The notes: generated from the letters alone by a model not told the origin. Positions 8,921 through 18,633 are shown, counted from the stretch's first letter. The stretch is DNA of 64,000 bases from Paramixta manurensis (GCF_013285385.1 NZ_CP054212.1:2046001-2110000), one strand, 5' to 3'. Numbers and translations: made by a program.

Positions 8921-9493
8921 ATGAATCATTTACGCCCGGCTATTTCGCTGTTTATCCTGCTCTCGCTTGTCACCGGCGTGGGGTATCCGTTATTGACCAC
9001 CGGCCTTGCGCAGTGGTGGTTTCCGCTCCAGGCTCGGGGCTCGTTGATGGACAGCGGTGGGCAGGTCCGTGGCTCGGCGTTGATTGGGCAGAATTTTACC
9101 CGCGCGGATTATTTTCAGGGGCGACCTTCCGCCACCGCAGACAGGCCGTATAATCCACTGGCTTCCTCAGGCAGTAATCTGGCGGTCAGTAACCCGGCGC
9201 AAGACACGGCGATTAAACAACGCGTGGCGGCACTGCGTCAGGCAAACCCGCGGGCGAATCCAACCGTTCCGGTTGAACTGGTCACGGCCTCGGCGAGTGG
9301 TTTGGACCCGCAGATTTCGCCCGCCGCCGCCGAGTGGCAAATACCACGAATTGCGCAGGCGCGTCATCTGCCGCAAGCGGCGCTACGTCGTCTGGTAGCG
9401 AAAAATACCGTGCATCCGCTGTTATGGTTTATCGGCGAGCCGGTGGTGAATGTGCTGGCATTAAATATGGCGTTGGATAAATTGCAACCGTAA
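8921..9493 (+). CDS. kdpC: KdpC, potassium-transporting ATPase C subunit
   Basis: A 190-residue protein with one N-terminal membrane helix (LRPAISLFILLSLVTGVGYPL) and a periplasmic domain. Seen: GSALIGQNFTRADYFQGRPSA, YNPLASSGSNLAVSNP, VTASASGLDPQISP and LVAKNTVHPLLWFIGEPVVNVLALN, the conserved KdpC blocks. The ribosome binding site GAGAGG precedes the ATG. KdpC assembles and stabilises the A-B complex. kdpD starts 12 bases after its stop. Confidence 0.96.
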   Translation: MNHLRPAISLFILLSLVTGVGYPLLTTGLAQWWFPLQARGSLMDSGGQVRGSALIGQNFTRADYFQGRPSATADRPYNPLASSGSNLAVSNPAQDTAIKQRVAALRQANPRANPTVPVELVTASASGLDPQISPAAAEWQIPRIAQARHLPQAALRRLVAKNTVHPLLWFIGEPVVNVLALNMALDKLQP

Positions 9494-9505
9494 CAAGGAA
9501 TCACG

Positions 9506-12193
9506 ATGACGGATGAGCCCCTGCGTCCCGATCCCGATGCGCTGCTGGCGTTAGCTGGCAGCGCCGGGCGCGGAAAACTGAAAATCTATTTTGGCGCCTG
9601 TGCCGGGGTAGGAAAAACCTGGGCGATGCTACAGGAAGCGCATCGCTTACGGGCGCAGGGCGTGGATGTGCTGGCCGGGGTGGTTGAGACGCACGGCAGG
9701 AAGGAGACGGAAGCGCTGCTCGTCGGGTTGGCAAGCTTGCCGTTGCGTATTAGCGGGCGACATCATTATCCGGAGTTTGACCTCGATGCTGCCCTTGCGC
9801 GGCGTCCGGCGGTGATTTTAATCGACGAGTTGGCCCACTCGAATGCACGCGGGTCGCGACATCCGAAACGCTGGCAGGATATTGATGAGTTGCTGGATGC
9901 CGGGATTGATGTGCTGACCACGGTTAACGTTCAGCACCTGGAAAGCCTCAACGATATTGTCAGCGCCGTAACCGGTATTCGGGTACGAGAGACGGTGCCG
10001 GACCCGTTTTTCGATACGGCGACCGAGGTGATATTAGTCGACTTGCCGCCGGATGATCTGCGCCAACGGTTAAAAGAGGGCAAAATTTACGTTGGCGAGC
10101 GCGCCGAGCGGGCGATTGAAAACTTCTTCCGGAAGGGCAACTTATTCGCGTTACGTGAGCTGGCGTTGCGGCGCACCGCCGACCGGGTTGATGAGCAGAT
10201 GCGCGTCTGGCGTGATACGCAGGGGCACGAAGAGAAAGTGTGGCATACCCGCGATGCGATTTTGTTGTGTATCGCTGCGGGAACCGGTAGTGAGAAACTG
10301 GTACGAGTTGCCGCTCGTCTCGCAACCCGTTTGGGCTGTGAATGGCATGCAATCACCGTCGAAACCTCCTCCTTACAGCGTAAGAGTGAGGCACATCGTC
10401 GCGCGGTCCTGCGCACTTTGCACCTTGCGCAAAACATGGGCGCAGAAACTGCCACCTTATCCGATCCCGATGAAGCCCGCGCGGTGCTACGTTATGCACG
10501 CGAACATAATCTGGGCAAAATCATTATTGGCCGTCCATCGCGGCGGCGCTGGCGTTTACCTAACCGTTTCGCCACGCGTCTTAGCCAATTAGCGCCGGAT
10601 CTGGATCTGATGATTGTGGGGCTGGATGACACACCAGAACTACGTGCCGATACCGCGTCAGGCGGGCGCGGTGCGGCGGAGAAATGGCGTCAAAAATGGC
10701 GTGGCAGCCTGGCGGCGGTGGCGATGTGCGGCCTGATTACGCTCTCTTGTAAGGTGCTGTTGCCGGGGTTTTCTCCCATCAACCTGGTGATGATTTATTT
10801 GATGGGCGTGGTGTTGATCGCCATTGGTTTTGGCCGCGTGCCGTCAGTGGTGGCCGCCTTGGTGAATATCGTGGTCTTCGATCTCTTTTTCGTTGCGCCG
10901 GAAGGGACTTTCGCGGTGACGGATGCGCAGTATCTGGTCACCTTTTCTGTGATGCTGGCGGTGGGGGTAATTATCGGTAATCTCACCGCTGGCGTGCGTT
11001 ACCAGGCGCGGGTGGCGCGGCAGCGGGAACAACGCGCGCGTTACCTTTATGAAGTGGCTAATGGCTTGAGTCGGGCGCGTGAGCCGGATGAGATCGCCAA
11101 AATTTGCCAGCAAGTGGTGGGCGCGGCGTTGCTATCGCGCTGTGAAATTTGGTTACCGGATAAAAATGGCGTGCTGACGGCGGCAGCGGAAAAATGGCTT
11201 AACAGTATCCCTGATCCGGCGATTGTTAAATGGAGTTTTGATAAACGGCAAGTGGCGGGCGCTGGCACCGACACCTTGCCGGGCGTGCCGTATAAAGTGT
11301 TGCCGTTGGCAGGGTCGGAACGTACGTTGGGGCTATTGATTATTGAACCTGGTAACCTCCGCCATCTGCTGATCCCGGAACAACAGCGGTTGCAAGATAC
11401 GTTTATCACGCTGATTGCCGGGGCGCTGGAACGGCTGGCGTTGACCCGACGCGAACAGCAGTCGCGGCTGGCGGCGGAACGAGAAGAGCTCAGGAACGCT
11501 TTACTGGCCGCGCTGTCACATGACTTGCGCACGCCGCTGACGGTGTTATTTGGTCAGGCGGAAATTTTGACTCTGGAGCTGGCAAGCGCCGCTTCGCCGT
11601 TTGCCCCGCAGGCCAATGAGATTCGCCAGCAGACGCTCAGTACTATCCGTTTAGTGAATAATATGCTGGATATGGCGCGGATTGAATCAGACGGTTTACG
11701 CCTGCAAACCGATTGGGTCGCGCTGGACGAACTGATTGGTAGCAGTTTAACCTCGCTGGAGGCGATACTGGACGGGCACGCTGTTCACCTTGACCTACCG
11801 GAGGCAATGGTGCTGTTCAAGGCGGACGGGCCACTGCTGGAACGGGTGTTGGTGAATATTGTGGAAAATGCGCTGAAGTATGGCGGCAAACAGGTGGAAA
11901 TTAGCATCAAAGCCCGAACGTTGAGCGACCAGCTACAGATTGAAATAGGGGATAATGGCCCCGGTTTGCCCGCCGGTATGGAGCAGCGGATTTTTGAAAA
12001 ATTTACCCGCGGACATACCGAGTCGGCGATCCCCGGTGTAGGAATGGGGTTGGCGATTTGTCAGGCGATTATTGATATGCATCACGGTAAAATCGAGGCG
12101 GCTAATCGCCCACAAGGCGGCGCTGGATTTACCCTTACTCTCCCTTGGTCAGCGGCGCAGGCCGTGACGTCAGATCCGGAAGCACATCCGTGA
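9506..12193 (+). CDS. kdpD: KdpD, sensor histidine kinase for potassium limitation
   Basis: An 895-residue inner-membrane histidine kinase. Domain order: N-terminal KdpD domain with the Walker-type loop GACAGVGKTW (residues about 31-40), a universal-stress-like domain ending near residue 370, four closely spaced membrane helices (about 395-500), a GAF-like segment, the dimerisation helix ALSHDLRTPL with phosphoacceptor His672, and an ATPase domain with NIVENALKYG, DNGPGLP and GVGMGLAICQAI. Length and all motifs match E. coli KdpD. It senses potassium and ionic state and phosphorylates KdpE. Its TGA overlaps the kdpE GTG by four bases, so the pair is coupled. Confidence 0.96.
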   Translation: MTDEPLRPDPDALLALAGSAGRGKLKIYFGACAGVGKTWAMLQEAHRLRAQGVDVLAGVVETHGRKETEALLVGLASLPLRISGRHHYPEFDLDAALARRPAVILIDELAHSNARGSRHPKRWQDIDELLDAGIDVLTTVNVQHLESLNDIVSAVTGIRVRETVPDPFFDTATEVILVDLPPDDLRQRLKEGKIYVGERAERAIENFFRKGNLFALRELALRRTADRVDEQMRVWRDTQGHEEKVWHTRDAILLCIAAGTGSEKLVRVAARLATRLGCEWHAITVETSSLQRKSEAHRRAVLRTLHLAQNMGAETATLSDPDEARAVLRYAREHNLGKIIIGRPSRRRWRLPNRFATRLSQLAPDLDLMIVGLDDTPELRADTASGGRGAAEKWRQKWRGSLAAVAMCGLITLSCKVLLPGFSPINLVMIYLMGVVLIAIGFGRVPSVVAALVNIVVFDLFFVAPEGTFAVTDAQYLVTFSVMLAVGVIIGNLTAGVRYQARVARQREQRARYLYEVANGLSRAREPDEIAKICQQVVGAALLSRCEIWLPDKNGVLTAAAEKWLNSIPDPAIVKWSFDKRQVAGAGTDTLPGVPYKVLPLAGSERTLGLLIIEPGNLRHLLIPEQQRLQDTFITLIAGALERLALTRREQQSRLAAEREELRNALLAALSHDLRTPLTVLFGQAEILTLELASAASPFAPQANEIRQQTLSTIRLVNNMLDMARIESDGLRLQTDWVALDELIGSSLTSLEAILDGHAVHLDLPEAMVLFKADGPLLERVLVNIVENALKYGGKQVEISIKARTLSDQLQIEIGDNGPGLPAGMEQRIFEKFTRGHTESAIPGVGMGLAICQAIIDMHHGKIEAANRPQGGAGFTLTLPWSAAQAVTSDPEAHP

Positions 12194-12858
12194 AAAGCTT
12201 GCTAATTATTGATGATGAAAAACAGATCTGTCGCTTTCTGCGTAGCGCGCTGGAGAGTGAAACCATGAAAGTCTGGCAGGCGGATACGCTGGCGCATGGG
12301 CTAAGTACCGCTGCCGCGCGCAGGCCCGATCTGGTGATCCTGGATTTGGGGTTGCCGGATGGTCACGGTTTGACGTTTATTCGCGAGTTTCGCCAATGGA
12401 GTAATAAGCCGATTATTGTGCTTTCCGCACGTACCGATGAAGAGGATAAAATTGAAGCGCTGGATGCGGGCGCGGATGATTTCCTTAGTAAACCTTTTGG
12501 TGTCGGTGAGTTACAGGCGCGGGTTCGCGTGGCGTTACGGCGTAACGAAGAAGAAAAAGAGCAGCTCATTGCCTTCAGTGATATCACTATCAACCTTAGC
12601 ACCCATGCGGTGACGCGCGCCGGCGAGGCGGTGCATCTCACGCCAATCGAGTTCCGCCTGTTGGCATTGTTGGTCAGTAATCCGGGCAAGATGCTAACGC
12701 AAACCCAGATTTTGAAACATGTCTGGGGGCCGCATGCCGATAACAGCCAATATCTACGGATTTATATGGGCCATTTGCGGCAGAAGCTGGAGACGCTTCC
12801 GGCGCGTCCGCGCCACTTCATTACCGAAAACGGTGTTGGTTATCGCTTTGTGGGTTAA
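12190..12858 (+). CDS. kdpE: KdpE, OmpR-family response regulator
   Basis: A 222-residue response regulator that activates kdpFABC transcription. Seen: receiver acidic pair in LLIIDDEKQICRF, phosphoacceptor Asp52 in VILDLGLPDGHG, Lys in FLSKPFGVGEL, then a winged-helix DNA-binding domain (LTPIEFRLLALLVSNPGKMLTQTQIL, then RIYMGHLRQKLE and ENGVGYRFVG). The open frame runs upstream into kdpD, but GTG 12190, overlapping the kdpD stop (GTGA), gives a start aligned with the family. A terminator hairpin follows 28 bases after its stop. Confidence 0.95.
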   Translation: MKSLLIIDDEKQICRFLRSALESETMKVWQADTLAHGLSTAAARRPDLVILDLGLPDGHGLTFIREFRQWSNKPIIVLSARTDEEDKIEALDAGADDFLSKPFGVGELQARVRVALRRNEEEKEQLIAFSDITINLSTHAVTRAGEAVHLTPIEFRLLALLVSNPGKMLTQTQILKHVWGPHADNSQYLRIYMGHLRQKLETLPARPRHFITENGVGYRFVG

Positions 12859-12886
12859 CGACTGTTGAACGGCGGTGAACGAATAG

Positions 12887-12911
12887 CGGCCCCTTCGGAT
12901 GAAAGGGGCCG
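12887..12911. terminator. Bidirectional hairpin between kdpE and fumarase gene
   Basis: CGGCCCCTT (12887-12895) pairs with AAGGGGCCG (12903-12911), loop seven bases. It separates convergent kdpE and the fumarase gene. No strong T-run follows on either side, so it is a stable stem that may end transcription weakly or protect both transcripts. Confidence 0.6.
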
Positions 12912-12922
12912 AAGGATGCGGT

Positions 12923-14569
12923 TTATTTCACGCAGTTACTACACTGGTTGAGTTGAATCTGACGGAAGAAGTCATTGCCTTTGTCATCCACCAGGATAAA
13001 GGCCGGGAAGTTTTCAACTTCGATTTTCCAGATAGCCTCCATACCCAGTTCAGGATATTCAACACACTCCAGGCTCTTAATACTTTGTTGCGCCAGCACC
13101 GCCGCCGGGCCGCCAATACTACCGAGATAGAAACCGCCATGCTTGTGACAGGCATCGGTCACTTGCTGGCTACGGTTGCCTTTCGCCAGCATGATCATGC
13201 TTCCGCCGTGAGCTTGCAGCAGGTCAACATAGGAATCCATTCGTCCGGCAGTAGTTGGGCCGAGCGAGCCAGAGGCGTAACCTTCCGGGGTTTTCGCCGG
13301 CCCGGCATAGTACACCGGATGGTCTTTAATGTACTGCGGCAACCCTTCGCCGTTATCAATCCGCTCTTTCAGCTTCGCGTGGGCGATATCACGCGCCACA
13401 ATGATGGTGCCGCTCAGTGACAAACGGGTGGAGACCGGATATTGCGAGAGTTGGGCCAGAATGGTTTCCATCGGACGGTTCAGGTCGATATGTACCGTTT
13501 CGCCTTCGCCCTGTTGGCGTAAGGATTGCGGAATATATTGGCCTGGGTTTTGTTCCAGTTTCTCAATCCAGATACCGTCTCGATTGATTTTGGCTTTGAT
13601 ATTACGGTCAGCAGAACAGGACACGCCCATCCCAATTGGGCAGGATGCGCCGTGGCGCGGTAAACGAATAACCCGCACGTCATGAGCAAAGTACTTGCCG
13701 CCAAACTGCGCGCCAAGGCCGAGGTTTTGCGCCGCAACCAGCAATTCTTGCTCCAGTTGCACATCGCGGAAGGCTTGACCGTACTCGTTACCTTCGGTTG
13801 GCAGACCGTCATAATAGTGGGTGGACGCCAGCTTAACGGTTTTGAGCGTGCTTTCGGCGGAGGTGCCGCCAATGACAAATGCGATGTGGTAGGGTGGGCA
13901 GGCCGCCGTACCGAGCGTTAGCATTTTATCAATCAGGTAGTCTTTCAGTTTACCCGGGCTCAACAGCGCTTTGGTTTCCTGATATAGATACGTTTTGTTG
14001 GCTGAGCCGCCGCCTTTAGCAATGCAGAGAAATTTATATTCATCGCCATCTACGCTATATAAATCGATCTGCGCCGGCAGGTTGGTACCGGTGTTGATCT
14101 CTTTATACATATCCAGCGCGACGTTTTGCGAGTAGCGCAGGTTGTCTTCAATGTAGGTGTTATAGATACCGCGTGATAACGCCGCTTCGTCACCGCCGCC
14201 GGTCCATACGCGTTGACCTTTTTTTCCGCTAATAATCGCGGTACCGGTATCCTGACAGGTTGGCAAAATGCCTTTGGCGGCAATTTCCGAGTTACGCAGG
14301 AATTGCAGCGCCACATATTTATCGTTTTCGCTGGCCTCCGGGTCATCTAAAATGGCGGCAACCTGCCGTTGGTGCGCGGGGCGTAGCATAAATGAAGCAT
14401 CGTGAAAGGCTTGCTGCGCCAGCAGCGTTAGCGCCTGTGGATCAACCTTCAACACCTCCTGCCCATCAAACTCAACCACCGACACGTGGTCACGACTCAG
14501 CAGGTAGTATTCGGTATCCTCCGGGGCGAGAGGGAAAGGGTTCTGGTAATGGAAAGGCTTATTCGACAT
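12923..14569 (-). CDS. fumA: Class I (iron-sulfur) fumarate hydratase
   Basis: A 548-residue class I fumarase, which interconverts fumarate and L-malate in the cytoplasm using an oxygen-sensitive [4Fe-4S] cluster. Seen: PTCQDTGTAIISGKKG, LGTAACPPYHIAFVIGG and ASCPIGMGVSCSADRNIKAKI, holding the three cluster cysteines, and TAGRMDSYVDLLQAHGGSMIM near the end. Length matches FumA/FumB of E. coli. FumA (aerobic) and FumB (anaerobic) cannot be told apart from sequence alone; the neighbouring dicarboxylate carrier and ApbE would also suit a FumB-like fermentative role. The related L-tartrate dehydratase is two-subunit, which this is not. The DASS carrier gene lies upstream on the same strand. Confidence 0.93.
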   Translation of the reverse strand: MSNKPFHYQNPFPLAPEDTEYYLLSRDHVSVVEFDGQEVLKVDPQALTLLAQQAFHDASFMLRPAHQRQVAAILDDPEASENDKYVALQFLRNSEIAAKGILPTCQDTGTAIISGKKGQRVWTGGGDEAALSRGIYNTYIEDNLRYSQNVALDMYKEINTGTNLPAQIDLYSVDGDEYKFLCIAKGGGSANKTYLYQETKALLSPGKLKDYLIDKMLTLGTAACPPYHIAFVIGGTSAESTLKTVKLASTHYYDGLPTEGNEYGQAFRDVQLEQELLVAAQNLGLGAQFGGKYFAHDVRVIRLPRHGASCPIGMGVSCSADRNIKAKINRDGIWIEKLEQNPGQYIPQSLRQQGEGETVHIDLNRPMETILAQLSQYPVSTRLSLSGTIIVARDIAHAKLKERIDNGEGLPQYIKDHPVYYAGPAKTPEGYASGSLGPTTAGRMDSYVDLLQAHGGSMIMLAKGNRSQQVTDACHKHGGFYLGSIGGPAAVLAQQSIKSLECVEYPELGMEAIWKIEVENFPAFILVDDKGNDFFRQIQLNQCSNCVK

Positions 14570-14655
14570 TGTATTCTCACTTAACGAAGTACTGCCGTGC
14601 GCTGTGGCTCTGGCGCTTGGGCAATATCATTGGCGACATTTCGTTGTTGTTGTCT

Positions 14656-14684
14656 TGCCGCTCTGCCATAGCAACAGAGCGGCA
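14656..14684 (-). repeat. Strong intergenic hairpin between carrier and fumarase genes
   Basis: TGCCGCTCTG (14656-14665) and CAGAGCGGCA (14675-14684) form a perfect 10-base stem with a nine-base loop, between the carrier stop (14751) and the fumarase start (14569). No T-run follows on the minus strand. It may be a processing or stability stem that sets the ratio of the two products, or a weak terminator. Confidence 0.55.
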
Positions 14685-14750
14685 CCTTGAAGAATGGTAT
14701 ATTACCACGCCGGTATTCGCATCCCCTTGCGTCGTAAATTCGTATTACCC

Positions 14751-16307
14751 TCAGAACATCATCACCATCCACGGGTAACCAATCAGCATCAGCGCGGCGA
14801 GGAAAATGGCGCCGAAAATGGTGCCTAACCGCCAGTAATCTTTGGTTGGCAGGTAGCCACTGCCGTAATAAATCGGGCTCGGGCCGGTGCCGTAAGGCGT
14901 AATAATCCCCATCACGCCCAGCGAGGTGCTCAGCATCAGGCAGAACACCGGCATATTGATGCCCGGAATCGAGGCGGCAACGGTCAGCATCGCCGGCAGC
15001 AGCGCGGTGGTGTGCGCGGTGGTACTGGCAAACAGATAGTGCAACAGGAAGAAGGCGATCAGCAGCATCACCGCCGCAACCTGCGGGTCAATACCGTGCA
15101 GCAACTGACCACCTTCTTTACCCAGCCAGGCGATAAAGCCAACCCGTGCCAGCCCGTCCGCCAGCGCCACCAGCGTGGCGAACCAGGCGAAGGTGTTCCA
15201 GGCCGGTTTATTGCTGGTAATGTCGTTCCAGTTCAGCACCCCGGTCCACAGCATCAGCACAATCACCAGCAGCGCCGCCATCGCCGGTTCAATCCACGCG
15301 GTGGCAAAAATCCACATCAGCAGCGCACAGCACACGAACACCAGCAGCAGGATTTCATTACGCGACAGCTTGCCGAGTTTTTCCAGCTCACTGGCGGCCC
15401 AGCGCGGCACTTCATCGTTAACCTTCACTTCCGGCGGATAGAACCAGTAGGCCAGCAGCGGCATGGTGAGGATTAACAGCACGCCGAGCGGCAGGAAGGC
15501 GAGAAACCACATGCCCCACGAAATATCAAAACCGACAATGCTTTTCACCAGCGCCAGCGCCAGCAGGTTCGGCGCCAGCGCCGAGAGGAACATTGAGCTG
15601 GTAATACAGGCGGCGGTGATCGCCACCCACATCAGGTACGAGCCGATTTTACGCGCGCTGGGGTCATTCGGTTTGGAGCCGTATAACGGCGGCAGGTTGG
15701 CAATAATCGGGTAGATGGTGCCGCCGCTGCGGGCAGTATTTGACGGGGTAAACGGCGCCAGCAGCAGGTCGGCAAAAGTAATCGCATAGCCGAGCGTCAG
15801 GCTGCGCCGCCCGAGATATTTCACCAGAATCAGCGCCAGGCGGCGACCGAACTGGGTTTTATCGTAACCGGCGGCAAACATAAAGGCGCCGAAGATTAGC
15901 CAGACGGTGGAGTTGCCAAACCCGCTAACCGCCCACTTAAACGACTCGGTGGCGACTTTAAACTTGGGATCAGCTAACTCGGCCGGACTAAACAGCAGCC
16001 AGTGGCTGAACAACGCTATCGCCACCACGCCGGTCAGACCAATGACCGCGCCGGGCAGCGGTTCAAAAATCAAACCGACAATCACCCCGACAAAGATGGC
16101 AAAAAAGTGCCAGGCGTAAGGTTCCAGACCAGCAGGAACCGGCACCAGCAGCAATAACGCTGCAACCAGCACCGGAAGCACCATCAATATCAGAGGTTTT
16201 TTGCGATCCGGCGCGGTGGGAGACGACCTGGCCGGAGCATTCACAGTGGATATTTTTTTCATCGCGTTCATCTTTAAGTTGTTGAGAATGCTGTTTATGC
16301 CCGGCAT
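14751..16307 (-). CDS. DASS-family (SLC13-like) dicarboxylate/anion transporter
   Basis: A protein of up to 518 residues with about a dozen hydrophobic segments, of the divalent anion:sodium symporter/antiporter family (CitT, TtdT, plastid 2-oxoglutarate/malate translocator type). Seen: PYAWHFFAIFVGVIVGLIFEP, TPSNTARSGGTIYPI with the SNT signature, and near the end SLGVMGIITPYGTGPSPIYYGSGY, the paired TP motif. The start is uncertain: ATG 16307 has GGAAA nearby, while codons 13 and 16 give shorter forms closer to the family length of about 490. Next to fumarase, import or exchange of fumarate, malate or succinate is likely, but tartrate or citrate cannot be excluded. Confidence 0.88.
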   Translation of the reverse strand: MPGINSILNNLKMNAMKKISTVNAPARSSPTAPDRKKPLILMVLPVLVAALLLLVPVPAGLEPYAWHFFAIFVGVIVGLIFEPLPGAVIGLTGVVAIALFSHWLLFSPAELADPKFKVATESFKWAVSGFGNSTVWLIFGAFMFAAGYDKTQFGRRLALILVKYLGRRSLTLGYAITFADLLLAPFTPSNTARSGGTIYPIIANLPPLYGSKPNDPSARKIGSYLMWVAITAACITSSMFLSALAPNLLALALVKSIVGFDISWGMWFLAFLPLGVLLILTMPLLAYWFYPPEVKVNDEVPRWAASELEKLGKLSRNEILLLVFVCCALLMWIFATAWIEPAMAALLVIVLMLWTGVLNWNDITSNKPAWNTFAWFATLVALADGLARVGFIAWLGKEGGQLLHGIDPQVAAVMLLIAFFLLHYLFASTTAHTTALLPAMLTVAASIPGINMPVFCLMLSTSLGVMGIITPYGTGPSPIYYGSGYLPTKDYWRLGTIFGAIFLAALMLIGYPWMVMMF

Positions 16308-16543
16308 CGTTTCCGATGGGATTGATAGGGTGTCGGATCAGACCAGGCCAGGCATATTAATCCGTTTGATGATGCGCCCTCCTGCCGCCTGCGGGAGGTA
16401 AACTAACCCTTAAGAGTGATGTATCCTATGATGCGAGTTTGGTATTTGTCGGTTTTGATCTGTATCAACTGAAAGCGTGGGCGGATATTTTTTAAAATCA
16501 TGTTGCGGGCAAATTTAAAATGAAGCGCTGAGAAGGAAGTACG

Positions 16544-17509
16544 ATGCCAACAGATGAACAGGTTTATGCTTACTCTACGGTAATGATGGGGTCGCCCATT
16601 TTGCTAAAACTGTTTGAACATAACCAAGCGTTAGCGGCCGCCGTGTTTGGTCTGATTAAGCGTCAGGAAGATCGGTTAACGGTAAACCGGCAACAGTCAG
16701 AAGTGATGTCCATCAATCATGCGGCAGGGCTGCATCCGGTGGCGGTCAGCCCGCCGGTTTTTAATCTGATTCAATGCGCCAAAGCGGTGAGTGTAGCGCC
16801 GGGAAGCTGTTTCAATTTTGCCATTGGCCCATTGGTAAAACGTTGGAAGATTGGTTTTCAGGGTAACAGTGTACCGCCAGTTGATGAGTTGCACTCTCTA
16901 CTGCCATTAACCGATCCGCAACAGGTGGTGTTGGATGAACAGCAGCACACGGTATGGTTAAAAAAAGCCGGTATGGAGATAGATCTCGGTGCGATTGCCA
17001 AAGGGTACATTGCCGATCTGGTCAGAGACGCGTTGCGCCGGGAAGGCATTGAGCGCGCATTGATTAATTTGGGCGGGAATGTGCAAACCCTCGGTATGCC
17101 GGAGAGCGAGGGCGAGCCGGGATGGGCGATCGGTCTGAAACAGCCTTTTGCCGAAGCGGATGCGCTGATTGGCGTAATTCATGTTTGCGGTAAATCGGTG
17201 GTCACTTCCGGCATTTATGAACGCTATTTCTGGCTGGACGGGCGTTGTTATCACCATATCCTGGATGCCAAAACCGGCTATCCGCTCGATAATGAGCTAC
17301 TCAGCGTGACCATCATTTCCGATAATTCTATTGATGGCGATATTTATACCACCTTGCTATACGGAATGGGGGTGGAAAAAGGGTTGGCGTACCTTGCCGC
17401 GCTGCCACAGATTGAGGCCATTTTCGTTACCCGCGATCGGCAGGTGATTTGTTCATCGCAGCATCAGTTCAGGTTTACGCTGATAAACCATGAATACCGT
17501 ATAGGTTAA
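16544..17509 (+). CDS. apbE: ApbE-family FAD:protein FMN transferase, apparently cytoplasmic
   Basis: A 321-residue ApbE-domain protein. Such enzymes attach FMN from FAD to a Thr/Ser of target flavoproteins. Seen: FAIGPLVKRWKIG, LGAIAKGYIADLVRDALR, ALINLGGNVQTLG, GKSVVTSGIYERYF and YHHILDAKTGYPLDN, covering the FAD- and metal-binding blocks of the family. It starts MPTDEQVYAYS with AAGGAAGT in front and has no signal peptide or lipobox, unlike classical exported ApbE. Cytoplasmic ApbE proteins are known to flavinylate soluble fumarate reductases. It is divergent from the dicarboxylate carrier and fumarase, which supports that link, but no target flavoprotein is in the window. Confidence 0.87.
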   Translation: MPTDEQVYAYSTVMMGSPILLKLFEHNQALAAAVFGLIKRQEDRLTVNRQQSEVMSINHAAGLHPVAVSPPVFNLIQCAKAVSVAPGSCFNFAIGPLVKRWKIGFQGNSVPPVDELHSLLPLTDPQQVVLDEQQHTVWLKKAGMEIDLGAIAKGYIADLVRDALRREGIERALINLGGNVQTLGMPESEGEPGWAIGLKQPFAEADALIGVIHVCGKSVVTSGIYERYFWLDGRCYHHILDAKTGYPLDNELLSVTIISDNSIDGDIYTTLLYGMGVEKGLAYLAALPQIEAIFVTRDRQVICSSQHQFRFTLINHEYRIG

Positions 17510-17552
17510 GCTTCCTTGCCGGCAGCTGCCCTCATCGCCGGGCAGCACAAGC

Positions 17553-18473
17553 CTATTGCGCCCAATAAGGCACACTACCGACTTTATCGACGATAAAATC
17601 AATGAAAGTACGCACCTTACTGGATACGGTTTTTTTACGTGGGTAAACAATCCAAATGGCGGTTTCACTGCGAAACATACTGAACTCTAGTTCAGGGAAT
17701 ACGCGCTGGAGTTGCTGGTCTTTCGCCACTTGCCAGGTGAGCCAATCGGGAAGCACAGCGATACCGGCGCCGGTACGGCAGGCATACAGCAGAGCCTCGC
17801 TGTCGTTTGCGCTGAAGCGGTAATTAACCGGGATCCGCGTCCACTCTTCATCTGACCCGGCATTTCGCGCATACCAGCCTTCGCCATGAAGACGTGAGAA
17901 CATTAAAATTTGCAGATCTTTTTGCCCGACCGGAGAGTGCGGTGGAGTGTGTTCAGCTATCCATTGCGGGCTAGCCCATGCGTAACGTGTTTGCGGCGCG
18001 AGCTTACGCGCATGCATGGTTGAATCTGGCAAGGTGCCAATACGAATACTGACATCAATCCGTGATTCAATCAGGTCCTGGATTTCATCGCTGAAAGTAA
18101 TATCCAGCGAGATTTCAGGGTGGAGCCGCAAAAACTCATCAACAAACGGCATGATATGTAGCCGCCCAAAAGCGCAGGGAACGCTGAGCCGCAGCAGGCC
18201 GGCAGGGCGTTTATTCAGCGCCGAGGTGAGGTTGCGGGCCTCTTCCCACTGTTGTAAGAGCTGGATTGCGTGGGAATAGAACAGTTTGCCCGCTTCGGTG
18301 AGCGCCAGACCGCGCGTTGAGCGGTTAAACAAGGCAATATGCAGGTCCGCCTCAAGGTCGGCAACATGGCGGGAGACGGTTGAGGTTTCAATATTGAGCG
18401 CCTTCGCCGCCGCACTAAAACTTTTTAATTCCGCAGCTCTGACAAAGGTCCCAATAGCGGCAAAATAGTTCAT
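17553..18473 (-). CDS. LysR-family transcriptional regulator
   Basis: A 306-residue LysR protein. The N-terminal winged helix is clear (AIGTFVRAAELKSFSAAAKALN, then TSTVSRHVADLEADLHIALFNRSTRGLALTEAG), followed by the periplasmic-binding-like effector domain (RLSVPCAFGRLHIMPFVDEFL, then RIDVSIRIGTLPDSTMHARKL). It belongs to the branch with PxxxGRLHI...FL..HPEI. It is on the same strand as and downstream of the bicupin gene, separated by a terminator-like hairpin, and convergent with apbE. It might control either neighbour; nothing in the sequence decides which. Confidence 0.9.
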   Translation of the reverse strand: MNYFAAIGTFVRAAELKSFSAAAKALNIETSTVSRHVADLEADLHIALFNRSTRGLALTEAGKLFYSHAIQLLQQWEEARNLTSALNKRPAGLLRLSVPCAFGRLHIMPFVDEFLRLHPEISLDITFSDEIQDLIESRIDVSIRIGTLPDSTMHARKLAPQTRYAWASPQWIAEHTPPHSPVGQKDLQILMFSRLHGEGWYARNAGSDEEWTRIPVNYRFSANDSEALLYACRTGAGIAVLPDWLTWQVAKDQQLQRVFPELEFSMFRSETAIWIVYPRKKTVSSKVRTFIDFIVDKVGSVPYWAQ

Positions 18474-18633
18474 TATCTTTGTCGTTCCTCAATTTGCCTG
18501 CCGGAGACAGGTATAACATGACGCGAATAAGCAATTAGGGCCGCTGCCGGTAGGGGGCCGCGACCCGACTAATGTTTTAACAGTTTAATTGCTTTGCGTC
18601 ATTGAGGAACGCTTTACTTTTCTGGCTGTTTAG

